The notes beneath the pieces are model-generated. The model worked only from the letters and a program-made list of their open reading frames with translations. It made no database searches and was not told the DNA's origin. A program made the translations under genes and the position numbers. A stretch of DNA of 36,577 bases from Candidatus Cybelea palsarum (GTDB lineage Bacteria; Vulcanimicrobiota; Vulcanimicrobiia; Vulcanimicrobiales; Vulcanimicrobiaceae), in the NCBI GenBank assembly GCA_003166915.1, contig PMUK01000199.1, forward strand, positions 1-36,577, given 5' to 3'. Of the stretch, positions 1 to 9,138 are shown in pieces (position 1 is the first letter of the stretch; every line of letters begins with the position of its first letter).

Positions 1-65
1 TCGATGACCGGCACGTCTTTGAAATCGCCGATGTCGGGAACACGCACCTCGATCGTACTGCTCAT
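1..65 (-). CDS. aceF: Dihydrolipoamide acetyltransferase (PDH E2), N-terminal fragment
   Basis: Only the first 21 codons are in the window; the gene runs off the left edge. They read MSSTIEVRVPDIGDFKDVPV, the first strand and turn of a lipoyl domain as found at the start of E2 components. The ATG at 65-63 has AGGAG a few bases upstream on the minus strand. The gene lies 69 bases downstream of aceE in the same direction, as in the classic aceEF operon. The E2 would form the core of the pyruvate dehydrogenase complex and move the acetyl group to CoA. The family is clear from the neighbour and the motif, but whether it carries one or several lipoyl domains cannot be seen. Confidence 0.85.
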   Translation of the reverse strand, partial: MSSTIEVRVPDIGDFKDVPVI

Positions 66-104
66 CGCGCTCCTGCTTTTCGAAAGAGAGCGGAAATAAC
101 TTGC

Positions 105-125
105 GGGCGGCGGCTGCCGCCGTCC
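105..125 (-). other. Strong GC-rich stem-loop between aceE and the E2 gene
   Basis: Bases 105-114 pair with 116-125 (one G-U pair), giving an almost perfect GC palindrome in the 69-base spacer between the aceE stop (135) and the E2 start (65). There is no following U-run on the minus strand, so it does not look like a full intrinsic terminator. It could be a partial attenuator, an mRNA-stabilising or processing hairpin that sets the E1:E2 ratio. The structure is seen directly; the role is inference. Confidence 0.5.
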
Positions 126-134
126 GCCGGTTCT

Positions 135-2804
135 TTACACATCGATCGGGTTGCGCTTGTTCGGATCGATCTCGTACTTTTTGAGTGCCTTCTGCACGGT
201 CGAGGCCGGTAGCGTTCCATCCTCGGCGAGCGCGTGCAGCGCCGAGAGGGCGACGAAATGGCGATCGACCTCGAAGAAAGCGCGCAGCTTGCGGCGGAAA
301 TCGCTGCGCCCGTAGCCGTCGGTTCCCAGCGCGACGTAGCGGCGTCCGACGTAGGGACGAATCTGTTCGGCGAAGGTCCTGATGTAATCGGTCGATGCAA
401 CGCCGGGACCCTGACGATCGCGCAGGCACTCCTCGACATACGAGAGGCGCGGTTTCTCTTCGGGATGCAGGAGATTCCAGCGACGCGCCGCGACGCCGTC
501 GCGCTGGAGCGCGTTGAAGCTCGTTACGCTCCAGACGTCGCTGCTCACGTTCCACTCATTGGCGAGCAGATCGGCGCCGGCGAGAACTTCGCGCAATATC
601 GCGCCGGATCCGAATAATTGCACGCGCTGATCTTTCCTGCCCGGTCTGCCCCCATCTCGCAGCAGGTACATGCCGCGTAGGATTCCGTCGCGCGCGTCAG
701 GGGGCATCGCCGGGTGAATGTAGTTCTCGTTCATCAGGGTGATGTAGTAGTAAACGTCTTCCTGCTCGGCGAGCATGCGGCGCAATCCGTCTTGGATAAT
801 CACCGCCAGTTCGTAGGAGTACGTGGGATCGTAGCTGCGGCAGTTTGGAATGAACGAGGCCGCGACTTGGCTGCTGCCGTCCTCGTGCTGCAATCCTTCA
901 CCGTTGAGCGTCGTTCGACCCGACGTCGCGCCGAGCAAGAATCCGCGCGTGCGGCTGTCACCCGCGGCCCACGCAAGATCGCCCACGCGCTGAAAGCCGA
1001 ACATCGAGTAGAAGATGTAGAACGGAATCATCGGGCGGTCGTGATTGGAATACGATGTCCCGGCGGCGATCCACGACGAGATCGCGCCGGCTTCGTTGAT
1101 GCCTTCCTGGAGAATCTGACCGAGCTTGTCCTCGCGATACCACATCAGTTGTTCGGCATCTTGCGGATTATAGAGCTGTCCGACCGACGAGTAGATCCCG
1201 AGCTGGCGGAACATCCCCTCCATGCCGAACGTCCGCGATTCGTCGGCAACGATCGGAACGACGCGCGCTCCGATTTCACGATCGCGCGCGACCGTATTGA
1301 GAACTCGCACGAACGCCATCGTGGTGGAGATGCTGCGATCGCCCGTCCCCTGCAGTTGCGCGTCGAAGGCGGTCAAGTCGGGAACCACCAGTGCTTGCGA
1401 TTTACGGCGGCGCTGCGGCACGCTTCCGAGCGCCTCCATGCGCCCACGCAGGTAGCGCATCTCCGTAGAATCTTCGGTGGGCTTGAAGAACGGAACCTTG
1501 TCCGCGGAGATCGCGTCGTCGGAGATAGGCAACGCGAAGCGATCGCGGAAGGTTCGCATCGCTGCCAGCTCCATTTTCTTGGCTTGATGCGCGATGTTCT
1601 GAGCCTCGCCGGCCTCACCCATGCCGTAACCCTTAATCGTCTTGGCGATAACGACCGTCGGCTGGCCGCGGTGTTCGCAGGCCGCCTTATATGCGGCGTA
1701 CACCTTGACCGAATCGTGGCCGCCGCGCTGCAGCGCCCAAATCTCGTCGTCGGTCCAGCCTTCGACCAGCGCTTTGGTCTCGGGATAGCGGCCGAAGAAC
1801 TCGTCGCGCACGTATTTGCCGTTGCGCGACTTGAACGTTTGATAATCGCCGTCGACGCACTCGTTCATCAGCTGCATTAGCTTGCCGCCCGAAGCCGAGG
1901 CGAGTAGCTGGTCCCAGCGGCTGCCCCAGATAACCTTGATGACGTTCCAACCCGCGCCTCTGAAGACGCCCTCGAGCTCTTGGATGATCTTCCCGTTGCC
2001 ACGCACCGGACCGTCGAGGCGCTGCAGATTGGCGTTGACCACCCAGATCAGATCGTCGAGCCGCTCGCGGCCCGCCAACGAGATCGCGCCGAGGGACTCG
2101 GGCTCATCCATCTCGCCGTCACCGACGAAGGCCCAGACCTTGCGCCCCGCTGCGTCGATGAGTCCGCGATCGTGCAGATAGCGCATGAAGCGCGCTTGAT
2201 AGATCGACATGATCGGTCCCAGGCCCATCGAGACCGTCGGGAACTGCCAGAAGTCCGGCATCAGCCACGGATGGGGATACGACGAAAGGCCCTTGCCGTC
2301 GACCTCCTGGCGGAAGTGTTCGAGCTGCTCTTCGGTGATGCGACCCTCGAGGAAAGCCCGCGCGTAGACGCCGGGCGAGGAGTGGCCTTGGAAGAAGACG
2401 AGGTCGCCGCCGAACGTTTCGCTCGGCGCGCGAAAGAAGTGGTTGAAGCCGACGTCGTAGAGCGTCGCGGCGGAGGCAAAACTCGCAACGTGCCCGCCGA
2501 GTTCGGAGCTGACCTTGTTTGCGCGCACCACGGTCGCAAGCGCGTTCCAGCGCACGATATGACGCAGCCGCGCTTCGAGTTCGCGGTCGCCGGGCATCGC
2601 CGGCTGCTGATCGACCGGAATGGTGTTGACGTACGGCGTCGTCGGGCCCAGTGATACGTGCGCGCCGGCCCGCTGCGCTTCATCGACGAGCGCCGAGAGC
2701 AGCTCCCGGGCGCGCCCGGGCCCTTCGACGGTGAGGACCCCTCGCATGGCCTCCAGCCACTCGCGAGTCTCTTGGGGATCGGGGTCGGGGGCGAAGCTAG
2801 TCAT
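135..2804 (-). CDS. aceE: Pyruvate dehydrogenase E1 component, homodimeric type
   Basis: The 889-residue product matches the usual length of the single-chain bacterial E1 (about 887). It decarboxylates pyruvate with thiamine diphosphate and reductively acetylates the lipoyl group of E2 in the cytoplasm. The N-terminus aligns with the DPxETRxWLxA pattern of AceE. The TPP/Mg motif GDGEMDEP begins at residue 228 with the closing VVNAN near 257-259, and the later DESRTFGMEGMFRQ segment carries the E1 catalytic-domain glutamate. The ATG at 2804 gives the family-standard N-terminus. An ATG at 2816, four codons upstream with GGACGG before it, is an equally possible start. The frame stays open to about 3305, but that extension is antisense to the TPP riboswitch and thiC and is not protein-like. 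It is divergent from thiC and followed by the E2 gene. Confidence 0.95.
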   Translation of the reverse strand: MTSFAPDPDPQETREWLEAMRGVLTVEGPGRARELLSALVDEAQRAGAHVSLGPTTPYVNTIPVDQQPAMPGDRELEARLRHIVRWNALATVVRANKVSSELGGHVASFASAATLYDVGFNHFFRAPSETFGGDLVFFQGHSSPGVYARAFLEGRITEEQLEHFRQEVDGKGLSSYPHPWLMPDFWQFPTVSMGLGPIMSIYQARFMRYLHDRGLIDAAGRKVWAFVGDGEMDEPESLGAISLAGRERLDDLIWVVNANLQRLDGPVRGNGKIIQELEGVFRGAGWNVIKVIWGSRWDQLLASASGGKLMQLMNECVDGDYQTFKSRNGKYVRDEFFGRYPETKALVEGWTDDEIWALQRGGHDSVKVYAAYKAACEHRGQPTVVIAKTIKGYGMGEAGEAQNIAHQAKKMELAAMRTFRDRFALPISDDAISADKVPFFKPTEDSTEMRYLRGRMEALGSVPQRRRKSQALVVPDLTAFDAQLQGTGDRSISTTMAFVRVLNTVARDREIGARVVPIVADESRTFGMEGMFRQLGIYSSVGQLYNPQDAEQLMWYREDKLGQILQEGINEAGAISSWIAAGTSYSNHDRPMIPFYIFYSMFGFQRVGDLAWAAGDSRTRGFLLGATSGRTTLNGEGLQHEDGSSQVAASFIPNCRSYDPTYSYELAVIIQDGLRRMLAEQEDVYYYITLMNENYIHPAMPPDARDGILRGMYLLRDGGRPGRKDQRVQLFGSGAILREVLAGADLLANEWNVSSDVWSVTSFNALQRDGVAARRWNLLHPEEKPRLSYVEECLRDRQGPGVASTDYIRTFAEQIRPYVGRRYVALGTDGYGRSDFRRKLRAFFEVDRHFVALSALHALAEDGTLPASTVQKALKKYEIDPNKRNPIDV

Positions 2805-2860
2805 CGCTGCCGTCATTTCCGTCCGGCGAGCGCATCTCTTCCAAAGGCACCCGCCTGCCT

Positions 2861-2879
2861 GGGAAGAACCGCACTTCCC
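2861..2879. promoter_or_regulatory. Perfect inverted repeat in the aceE/thiC divergent region
   Basis: GGGAAG at 2861-2866 and CTTCCC at 2874-2879 form a perfect 6-base dyad with a 7-base spacer. It lies between the aceE start and the thiC riboswitch, where both promoters must be. It could be an operator for a dimeric regulator or an RNA hairpin at the 5' end of the thiC leader. It does not match the enterobacterial PdhR site as I know it. The dyad is seen; the function is inferred. Confidence 0.35.
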
Positions 2880-2886
2880 GCGTATA

Positions 2887-4649
<1,763 letters not shown>

Positions 4650-4652
4650 AGA

Positions 4653-5147
4653 ATGAAGCCGTGCGCGGTGCTCTTCGATCGTGACGAAACGATCGTGGTC
4701 GACGTGCCATTCAACGGCGATCCGAAGCGCGTCGAGCCGGCGCCGAACGCGCGCGCACTGCTCGACCTTCTGCGCGCCGCCGGCTTGCCGCTGGCCGTCG
4801 TGAGCAACCAGAGCGGCATCGGTCGCGGATTCATCACGCACGAAGCGGTCGATGCCGTCAATCGTCGCGTGGACGAGCTGCTTGGCCCCTTCGCCGGATT
4901 CTTCGTCTGCCCGCATTCCCCGGAGGATGAGTGCGAGTGCCGCAAGCCCAAGCCGAAACTGATTCTCGATGCGGCGCGGGCGCTTGGCGTGGACCCGGCG
5001 TGCTGCGTGGTCGTGGGCGATCGCGAGAGCGATGTCGAGGCGGCGCGAAACGCCGGCGCAATCCCGTTACGGGTCGATGGAACCGACGGTTTGGCCGCGG
5101 CGGTCGAACGTATTCTTTACTGGGTTGAGGGGCCTTCGAGCCAATAG
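4653..5147 (+). CDS. HAD-IIIA phosphatase, GmhB-like
   Basis: The 164-residue HAD hydrolase resembles D-glycero-D-manno-heptose 1,7-bisphosphate 7-phosphatase. Motif I is FDRDET (Asp9 nucleophile, Asp11 acid/base). Motif II is SNQSGIGRG from Ser51. The GmhB-type zinc site CPH...CECR (Cys86, His88, Cys94, Cys96) is followed by KPK, and motif IV is GDRESD (Asp123, Asp127). The usual Gly after the second Asp of motif I is Glu12 here. It starts three bases after thiC and is probably co-transcribed. No heptose genes are nearby, so the substrate is uncertain: another sugar phosphate or histidinol phosphate is possible, and a link to thiamine phosphates is only suggested by position. The 3' end overlaps the convergent lytic transglycosylase gene by 31 bases. 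Confidence 0.85.
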   Translation: MKPCAVLFDRDETIVVDVPFNGDPKRVEPAPNARALLDLLRAAGLPLAVVSNQSGIGRGFITHEAVDAVNRRVDELLGPFAGFFVCPHSPEDECECRKPKPKLILDAARALGVDPACCVVVGDRESDVEAARNAGAIPLRVDGTDGLAAAVERILYWVEGPSSQ

Positions 5148-5758
5148 GCGAGGTCGGCTCCACGAACTGGTGGCGTGACGGCGTAGGCGTTGGCCGGAAG
5201 ACGAACGGTTTTCGAAAGGCGCTGCCAAGTTTCCAATACCCGCACGACGTAGTTCTGCGTTTCATCGAACGGCGGAATGCCGCCGTACTCGCTCACGGCT
5301 CTCGGCCCGGCGTTGTAGGCGGCGAAGACGAGATCGTAGTGCTTCGTTCCAAACCGTCCGAGTAAGCCGCGAAGGTAACGCGCCGCACCGGAGATATTCT
5401 GCGCTGGGTCGTGGGGGTTAACGCCGAGCCGCGCCGCCGTACCCGGCATCAGCTGTCCGAGCCCAATGGCGCCAGCGCGCGAAAGGGCGTGCGTGTGCCA
5501 GCGGGATTCGACCGTAACGATGGCCACGAGCATGTTGGCATCGATGCGCCAGCGTACCGCGTTGAGCAGCACGCGGCGCGCGAGATCGCGGCTCTGCCAC
5601 CGCGGGAGCTGCGGATTGATGTGGCTCAGAACTCCGGCGTAGACGGCGACGGCAATGGGCGTGGCGGGTACCGCTCGATTGGCCGCTTGCGTCGGAAGCA
5701 GCAGGGGCCCTATCGAAAAGCCGACCGTAGCCAGGAGGCTCAGAATAGTCCTGCGCAT
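5117..5758 (-). CDS. Secreted lytic transglycosylase, SLT domain
   Basis: The 213-residue protein has a signal peptide (RR start, hydrophobic run to about residue 22, likely cut near TQA-AN). A family 1 SLT domain follows. Catalytic Glu84 lies in TVESRW, followed by GAIGLGQLMPGTA, NISGAARYL and AYNAGP, the usual four motifs. It would cleave peptidoglycan between MurNAc and GlcNAc in the periplasm. The ATG at 5758 begins the signal peptide; a longer open frame upstream is not protein-like. No good Shine-Dalgarno sequence precedes it. The C-terminus is read through a near-palindrome that also encodes the end of the convergent HAD gene. Confidence 0.92.
   Translation of the reverse strand: MRRTILSLLATVGFSIGPLLLPTQAANRAVPATPIAVAVYAGVLSHINPQLPRWQSRDLARRVLLNAVRWRIDANMLVAIVTVESRWHTHALSRAGAIGLGQLMPGTAARLGVNPHDPAQNISGAARYLRGLLGRFGTKHYDLVFAAYNAGPRAVSEYGGIPPFDETQNYVVRVLETWQRLSKTVRLPANAYAVTPPVRGADLAYWLEGPSTQ
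5118..5146. terminator. Near-palindrome at overlapping 3' ends, possible bidirectional terminator
   Basis: About 11 of 14 base pairs form (counting two G-U pairs) around a centre at 5132, on either strand. The element lies wholly within the 31-base overlap of the convergent HAD and transglycosylase genes, where a bidirectional terminator would be expected. It lacks a clear U-run, so it may act by Rho-assisted or collision-based ending. Structure seen, role inferred. Confidence 0.4.
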
Positions 5759-5908
5759 ATGGGGCGGGTGGGTTCGCGTCGCGCTCTCGCCGTCCTTCTG
5801 TTCCTGTTCATTGTAATGTGTGGATTGATCGCGTGGTCTCAGTGGTATGCAATTCACGTGAACGTTCCGATGTATCAAGCGAAGCACCGGGCCGCACCCG
5901 CACATTGA
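5759..5908 (+). CDS. Possible small single-pass membrane protein
   Basis: This 49-codon frame encodes a basic N-terminus (MGRVGSRR), a hydrophobic helix of about 20 residues (ALAVLLFLFIVMCGLIAW) and a short polar tail. That layout is typical of small membrane proteins. Its ATG directly abuts the divergent transglycosylase start (CAT/ATG, 5756-5761). No Shine-Dalgarno sequence sits at proper distance; AGGAGG at about 5732-5737 is too far upstream. It lies just before the BNR gene pair. It may be a real leaderless gene or a chance frame. No family recognised. Confidence 0.3.
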   Translation: MGRVGSRRALAVLLFLFIVMCGLIAWSQWYAIHVNVPMYQAKHRAAPAH

Positions 5909-5943
5909 TTCGCGATGCTTTGATTTAAAGAAGAGGTTTGGAG

Positions 5944-8900
5944 TTGATCGTTCCCTTGCTGCTTGCGACGTCGCTCTACGCTGCAAATCCCGTCGCATCA
6001 CCTTTGCCGGCGTCGCCGCTGCCTCCGAGGCCGGCGGCATCGGTTTCCCCGTCGCCGTCACCCTCGCCCACGGCAACGCCTGGGCCTCCGTTTGCAAACA
6101 TGACCTGGCGTGAAATCGGTCCCGCCGGCGGCGGAGGACGCGTTGCGGCGGTTGCCGGTTCGGCGACGGATCCCAAACTCTATTACGTCGGCGCCGCGGG
6201 CGGCGGAGTTTGGAAATCGGCCAATGGCGGGCAAACGTGGGCTCCCGTCTTCGACGATCAAGACGTTGCCGCAATCGGTGCGGTGACGATCGATCCAACC
6301 GACAACGACACGGTCTGGACTGGAACGGGCGAAGGTAATCCGCGCAATGACGTGAGTTATGGCAACGGCGTTTACAAGACGACCGACGGCGGCGACCACT
6401 GGACCAACACCGGCCTCAAGGAGACGAAGTACATCACCCGGATCGTCGTGGACCCGCGCAATCACAACCACGTCGTCGTTGCCGCATTGGGCGACACTTT
6501 CAGCGACAGCCCGCAGCGCGGCATTTACGTTACCGACGATGGCGGAAAAACGTGGAAGCAGACGCTCTCCGTCGGGCCGGAAAGCGGCGCATCGGACCTC
6601 GCCATGAACCCCCAGGATCCCAGCGTGCTCTACGCCGGCATCTGGAAGTTCCAGCGCCGGCCGTGGACGTTCGTCAGCGGCGGAGAAGAGGACGGCATCT
6701 ACAAGTCGACCGACGGCGGCGCGACTTGGACGGAGCTCGTGGGACACGGTCTACCGGCGAGTCCGATGGGGCGCATCGGCTTAGCGGTCGCGCCGAGCGA
6801 CGGCAACCGCGTCTACGCGGTGATTGAATCGAAGGCCGGCGTGCTGTGGCGATCCGACGACGGCGGCGCCAACTGGACGATGGTCAGCGACAACTCGTCG
6901 GTCGACGCACGCCCCTTCTACTTCTCGCACGTCGCGGTCGATCCGAAGAACGCCGACCGCGTCTACGCGGTCTCCTTTCAACTTATGCTAAGCACGAACG
7001 CCGGAAAAACGTTCAAACCGATCGCGCCGTCCGTGCACGTGGATTATCACGCTATTTGGATCGCACCGAACGACCCGTCGCGCATCATGACCGGCGAGGA
7101 CGGCGGCTATGCCCTTACGCTCGACGGCGGCGAGAACTGGTTCTTCTCGGCCAACTTGCCGATCGGCCAGGTCTACCGCGTCGGACTCGGCAACGATAAT
7201 CCATATACGGTTTGTGCCGGTCTGCAAGACAACGGTGCCTGGTGCGGCCCTTCGAACTCGCTCGATCCTTCCGGCATTCAGAACAAGGCGTGGATCGCTT
7301 CGTCAGGCGGCGACGGCGAATGGAGCATTCCCGAACCCGACGATCCGAACTGGCTCTGGTCGGACTCCCAGAACGGTTCGCTTACCGTTTACAACCGCGT
7401 GACGCAAGATCAGTGGTCGGCACAGCCCTACGTTCAGACGGGTAAAGAGTCGTGGGAACTCGCGACGAGCAAGTATCGATTCAACTGGGAATCGCCGATC
7501 GCATTCGACCCCTGGCGCAAGAATGTTGCCTGGTTCGGCGGCAGCGTCGTCTTCCAAACGACCGATCGCGGAAGATCCTGGCGCGCGATCAGTCCCGACC
7601 TCACGCGCAATCTCAAAACGCATCAGCAGCCCGCAGGCGGCCCGATCACGAACGACGTTTCCAGCGCGGAATACAGCGACACGATTCTCGACATCGAAGG
7701 CTCGACGAAAACCAGGGGCGAGATTTGGGTCGGCACCGACGACGGGCTGGTTCAGCTGACACGCGATGCTTCGACAGGCTCAGCACAGGCTCACTGGAAA
7801 AATGTGACGCCTCCGGGAGCGCCCGAGTTCGCGCGCTTTGCGACGGTCGCGCCCTCGACGCTCGTCGCGGGGACCGCGTACGCGATCGCCGACGGACATT
7901 ACACCGGCGACAATGCGCCGTACGCCTTCGTCACTCACGATTACGGCAGCCACTGGACGAAGATCGTCGCCGGCCTGCCGGCCAATCAGTGGGTTCGGGC
8001 GATTCGGCCCGACATCAGAAATCGCAACATCGTCTATCTCGGCACCGAAGAAGGGATGTGGATTTCGTTCGATGGCGCAGCGAACTGGCAATCGTTCAAA
8101 AACGGCCTGCCCCCTGTTTCCGTGCACGACATTCGGTTACAGCCGCAATACGACGACCTCGTGATCGCGACGCACGGGCGAGACGTCTTTATCATGGACG
8201 ATATGACTCCCGTGCAACAGCTTATGGAAGCGGTCGCGCAAAAAAGCCGGCTCTTTGCGCCGCCGGTAGCCTACGAGTGGTCGTTACATCCCAACGACGA
8301 TGGCGTCTACACGAACTTCGCGGCGGACAACCCGCCGTACGGCGTGGCGATCACCTTCTATCAGGCGCAGCCTCAAAAAGATGCGCCCAGAATCGACGTC
8401 CTCGACAGCTTCGGTCGCGTGATACGCACGATCTCCGGCACTCACAAAGTCGGTGGTAAGGACCGCCCCTACGTTCCGAACAAAGCCGGCTTGAACCGTT
8501 ACACGTGGGATTTCAACGTCAACGGTCCGGTAAAGTGGAACGGCGCGACGCAGGACTTTCTCAACCCCGCGACCGGACCGGGAGTCGTACCGGGGCTCTA
8601 CTCCGTGCGCTTGACCCTCTCGGGGCGAACGTACCTGCAGCGTGTCAAAGTCGAGCCGGACCCGCGTTCGGTGTTCGCGCAGGCCGAGTATCAGCGCAGC
8701 TTCGACGAGTCGATGCGTCAGATGTCCCACCTATCGCAGATCAACACCGTGCTCAATACGCTCGACGACCTCAAGAAGTCGATCGATACCGCGCTTGCCG
8801 CTGCGAAGAAGGCGAATAATGCCGCGTTAACGGCCAAGCTCGAGGACGCGTCGAAGGCGCGGCAGACGCTCTTTAGTTCGCTCGCCGTGAACGTTCGAGG

Positions 8901-9138
8901 TGAGGGTACTGAGGACGAGACGGCATTGCACGAAGACATTCTCGGCGCGTTTCAGACCGCGCAAAACCTCATCACGCCGGCCGTAGTGAACTTCCTGTCG
9001 CGCGTCGACGTGGAATACCGCAACGGTATAGACGGCTACGATGCGTTCGTGACCGGCGTATTGCCGGGTATTAACACGGCGTTACAACAAGCGGGCATGA
9101 AACCGCTGTCGCCCGCCAAAGAAGTAAAGGCGCTGTAA
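5944..9138 (+). CDS. Secreted BNR/Asp-box (VPS10-like) repeat protein, first of a tandem pair
   Basis: The protein has about 1064 residues: a signal peptide (IVPLLLATSLYAANP), a Pro/Ser-rich linker to about residue 45, then a long beta-propeller region full of Asp-box turns such as SANGGQTW, TTDGGDHW, TDDGGKTW, STDGGATW, SDDGGANW, THDYGSHW. After about residue 780 come an Ig/FlgD-like segment and a helical tail. Relatives are annotated as sialidase-like or sortilin-like glycosyl hydrolase repeat proteins, usually without a proven activity. I chose TTG at 5944 because GAGG at 5933-5936 lies 7 bases before it; the TTG at 5938 is too close. One Asp-box is interrupted by a repeat element at 7769-7793. 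The stop overlaps the next gene's start (TAATG). Substrate unknown. Confidence 0.85.
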   Translation: MIVPLLLATSLYAANPVASPLPASPLPPRPAASVSPSPSPSPTATPGPPFANMTWREIGPAGGGGRVAAVAGSATDPKLYYVGAAGGGVWKSANGGQTWAPVFDDQDVAAIGAVTIDPTDNDTVWTGTGEGNPRNDVSYGNGVYKTTDGGDHWTNTGLKETKYITRIVVDPRNHNHVVVAALGDTFSDSPQRGIYVTDDGGKTWKQTLSVGPESGASDLAMNPQDPSVLYAGIWKFQRRPWTFVSGGEEDGIYKSTDGGATWTELVGHGLPASPMGRIGLAVAPSDGNRVYAVIESKAGVLWRSDDGGANWTMVSDNSSVDARPFYFSHVAVDPKNADRVYAVSFQLMLSTNAGKTFKPIAPSVHVDYHAIWIAPNDPSRIMTGEDGGYALTLDGGENWFFSANLPIGQVYRVGLGNDNPYTVCAGLQDNGAWCGPSNSLDPSGIQNKAWIASSGGDGEWSIPEPDDPNWLWSDSQNGSLTVYNRVTQDQWSAQPYVQTGKESWELATSKYRFNWESPIAFDPWRKNVAWFGGSVVFQTTDRGRSWRAISPDLTRNLKTHQQPAGGPITNDVSSAEYSDTILDIEGSTKTRGEIWVGTDDGLVQLTRDASTGSAQAHWKNVTPPGAPEFARFATVAPSTLVAGTAYAIADGHYTGDNAPYAFVTHDYGSHWTKIVAGLPANQWVRAIRPDIRNRNIVYLGTEEGMWISFDGAANWQSFKNGLPPVSVHDIRLQPQYDDLVIATHGRDVFIMDDMTPVQQLMEAVAQKSRLFAPPVAYEWSLHPNDDGVYTNFAADNPPYGVAITFYQAQPQKDAPRIDVLDSFGRVIRTISGTHKVGGKDRPYVPNKAGLNRYTWDFNVNGPVKWNGATQDFLNPATGPGVVPGLYSVRLTLSGRTYLQRVKVEPDPRSVFAQAEYQRSFDESMRQMSHLSQINTVLNTLDDLKKSIDTALAAAKKANNAALTAKLEDASKARQTLFSSLAVNVRGEGTEDETALHEDILGAFQTAQNLITPAVVNFLSRVDVEYRNGIDGYDAFVTGVLPGINTALQQAGMKPLSPAKEVKAL
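7769..7793. repeat. Dispersed palindromic repeat copy inside the first BNR gene
   Basis: CTTCGACAGGCTCAGCACAG begins at 7769 and continues GGCTCA-like to 7793. It is a variant of the element at 12201-12257. Compared with the downstream paralogue, it adds about 15 bases in frame: the paralogue reads TRDGGSHW where this gene reads TRDASTGSAQAHW. Confidence 0.65.

Noticed and set aside
714-1880. A 388-codon open frame on the plus strand opposite aceE
   Set aside because: Shadow of the conserved aceE codons; composition is not protein-like and there is no start context.
5905-5929. TTGATT and TTTAAA as a sigma-70 promoter for the BNR pair
   Set aside because: The spacing is only 13 bases, too short for a normal -35/-10 pair.
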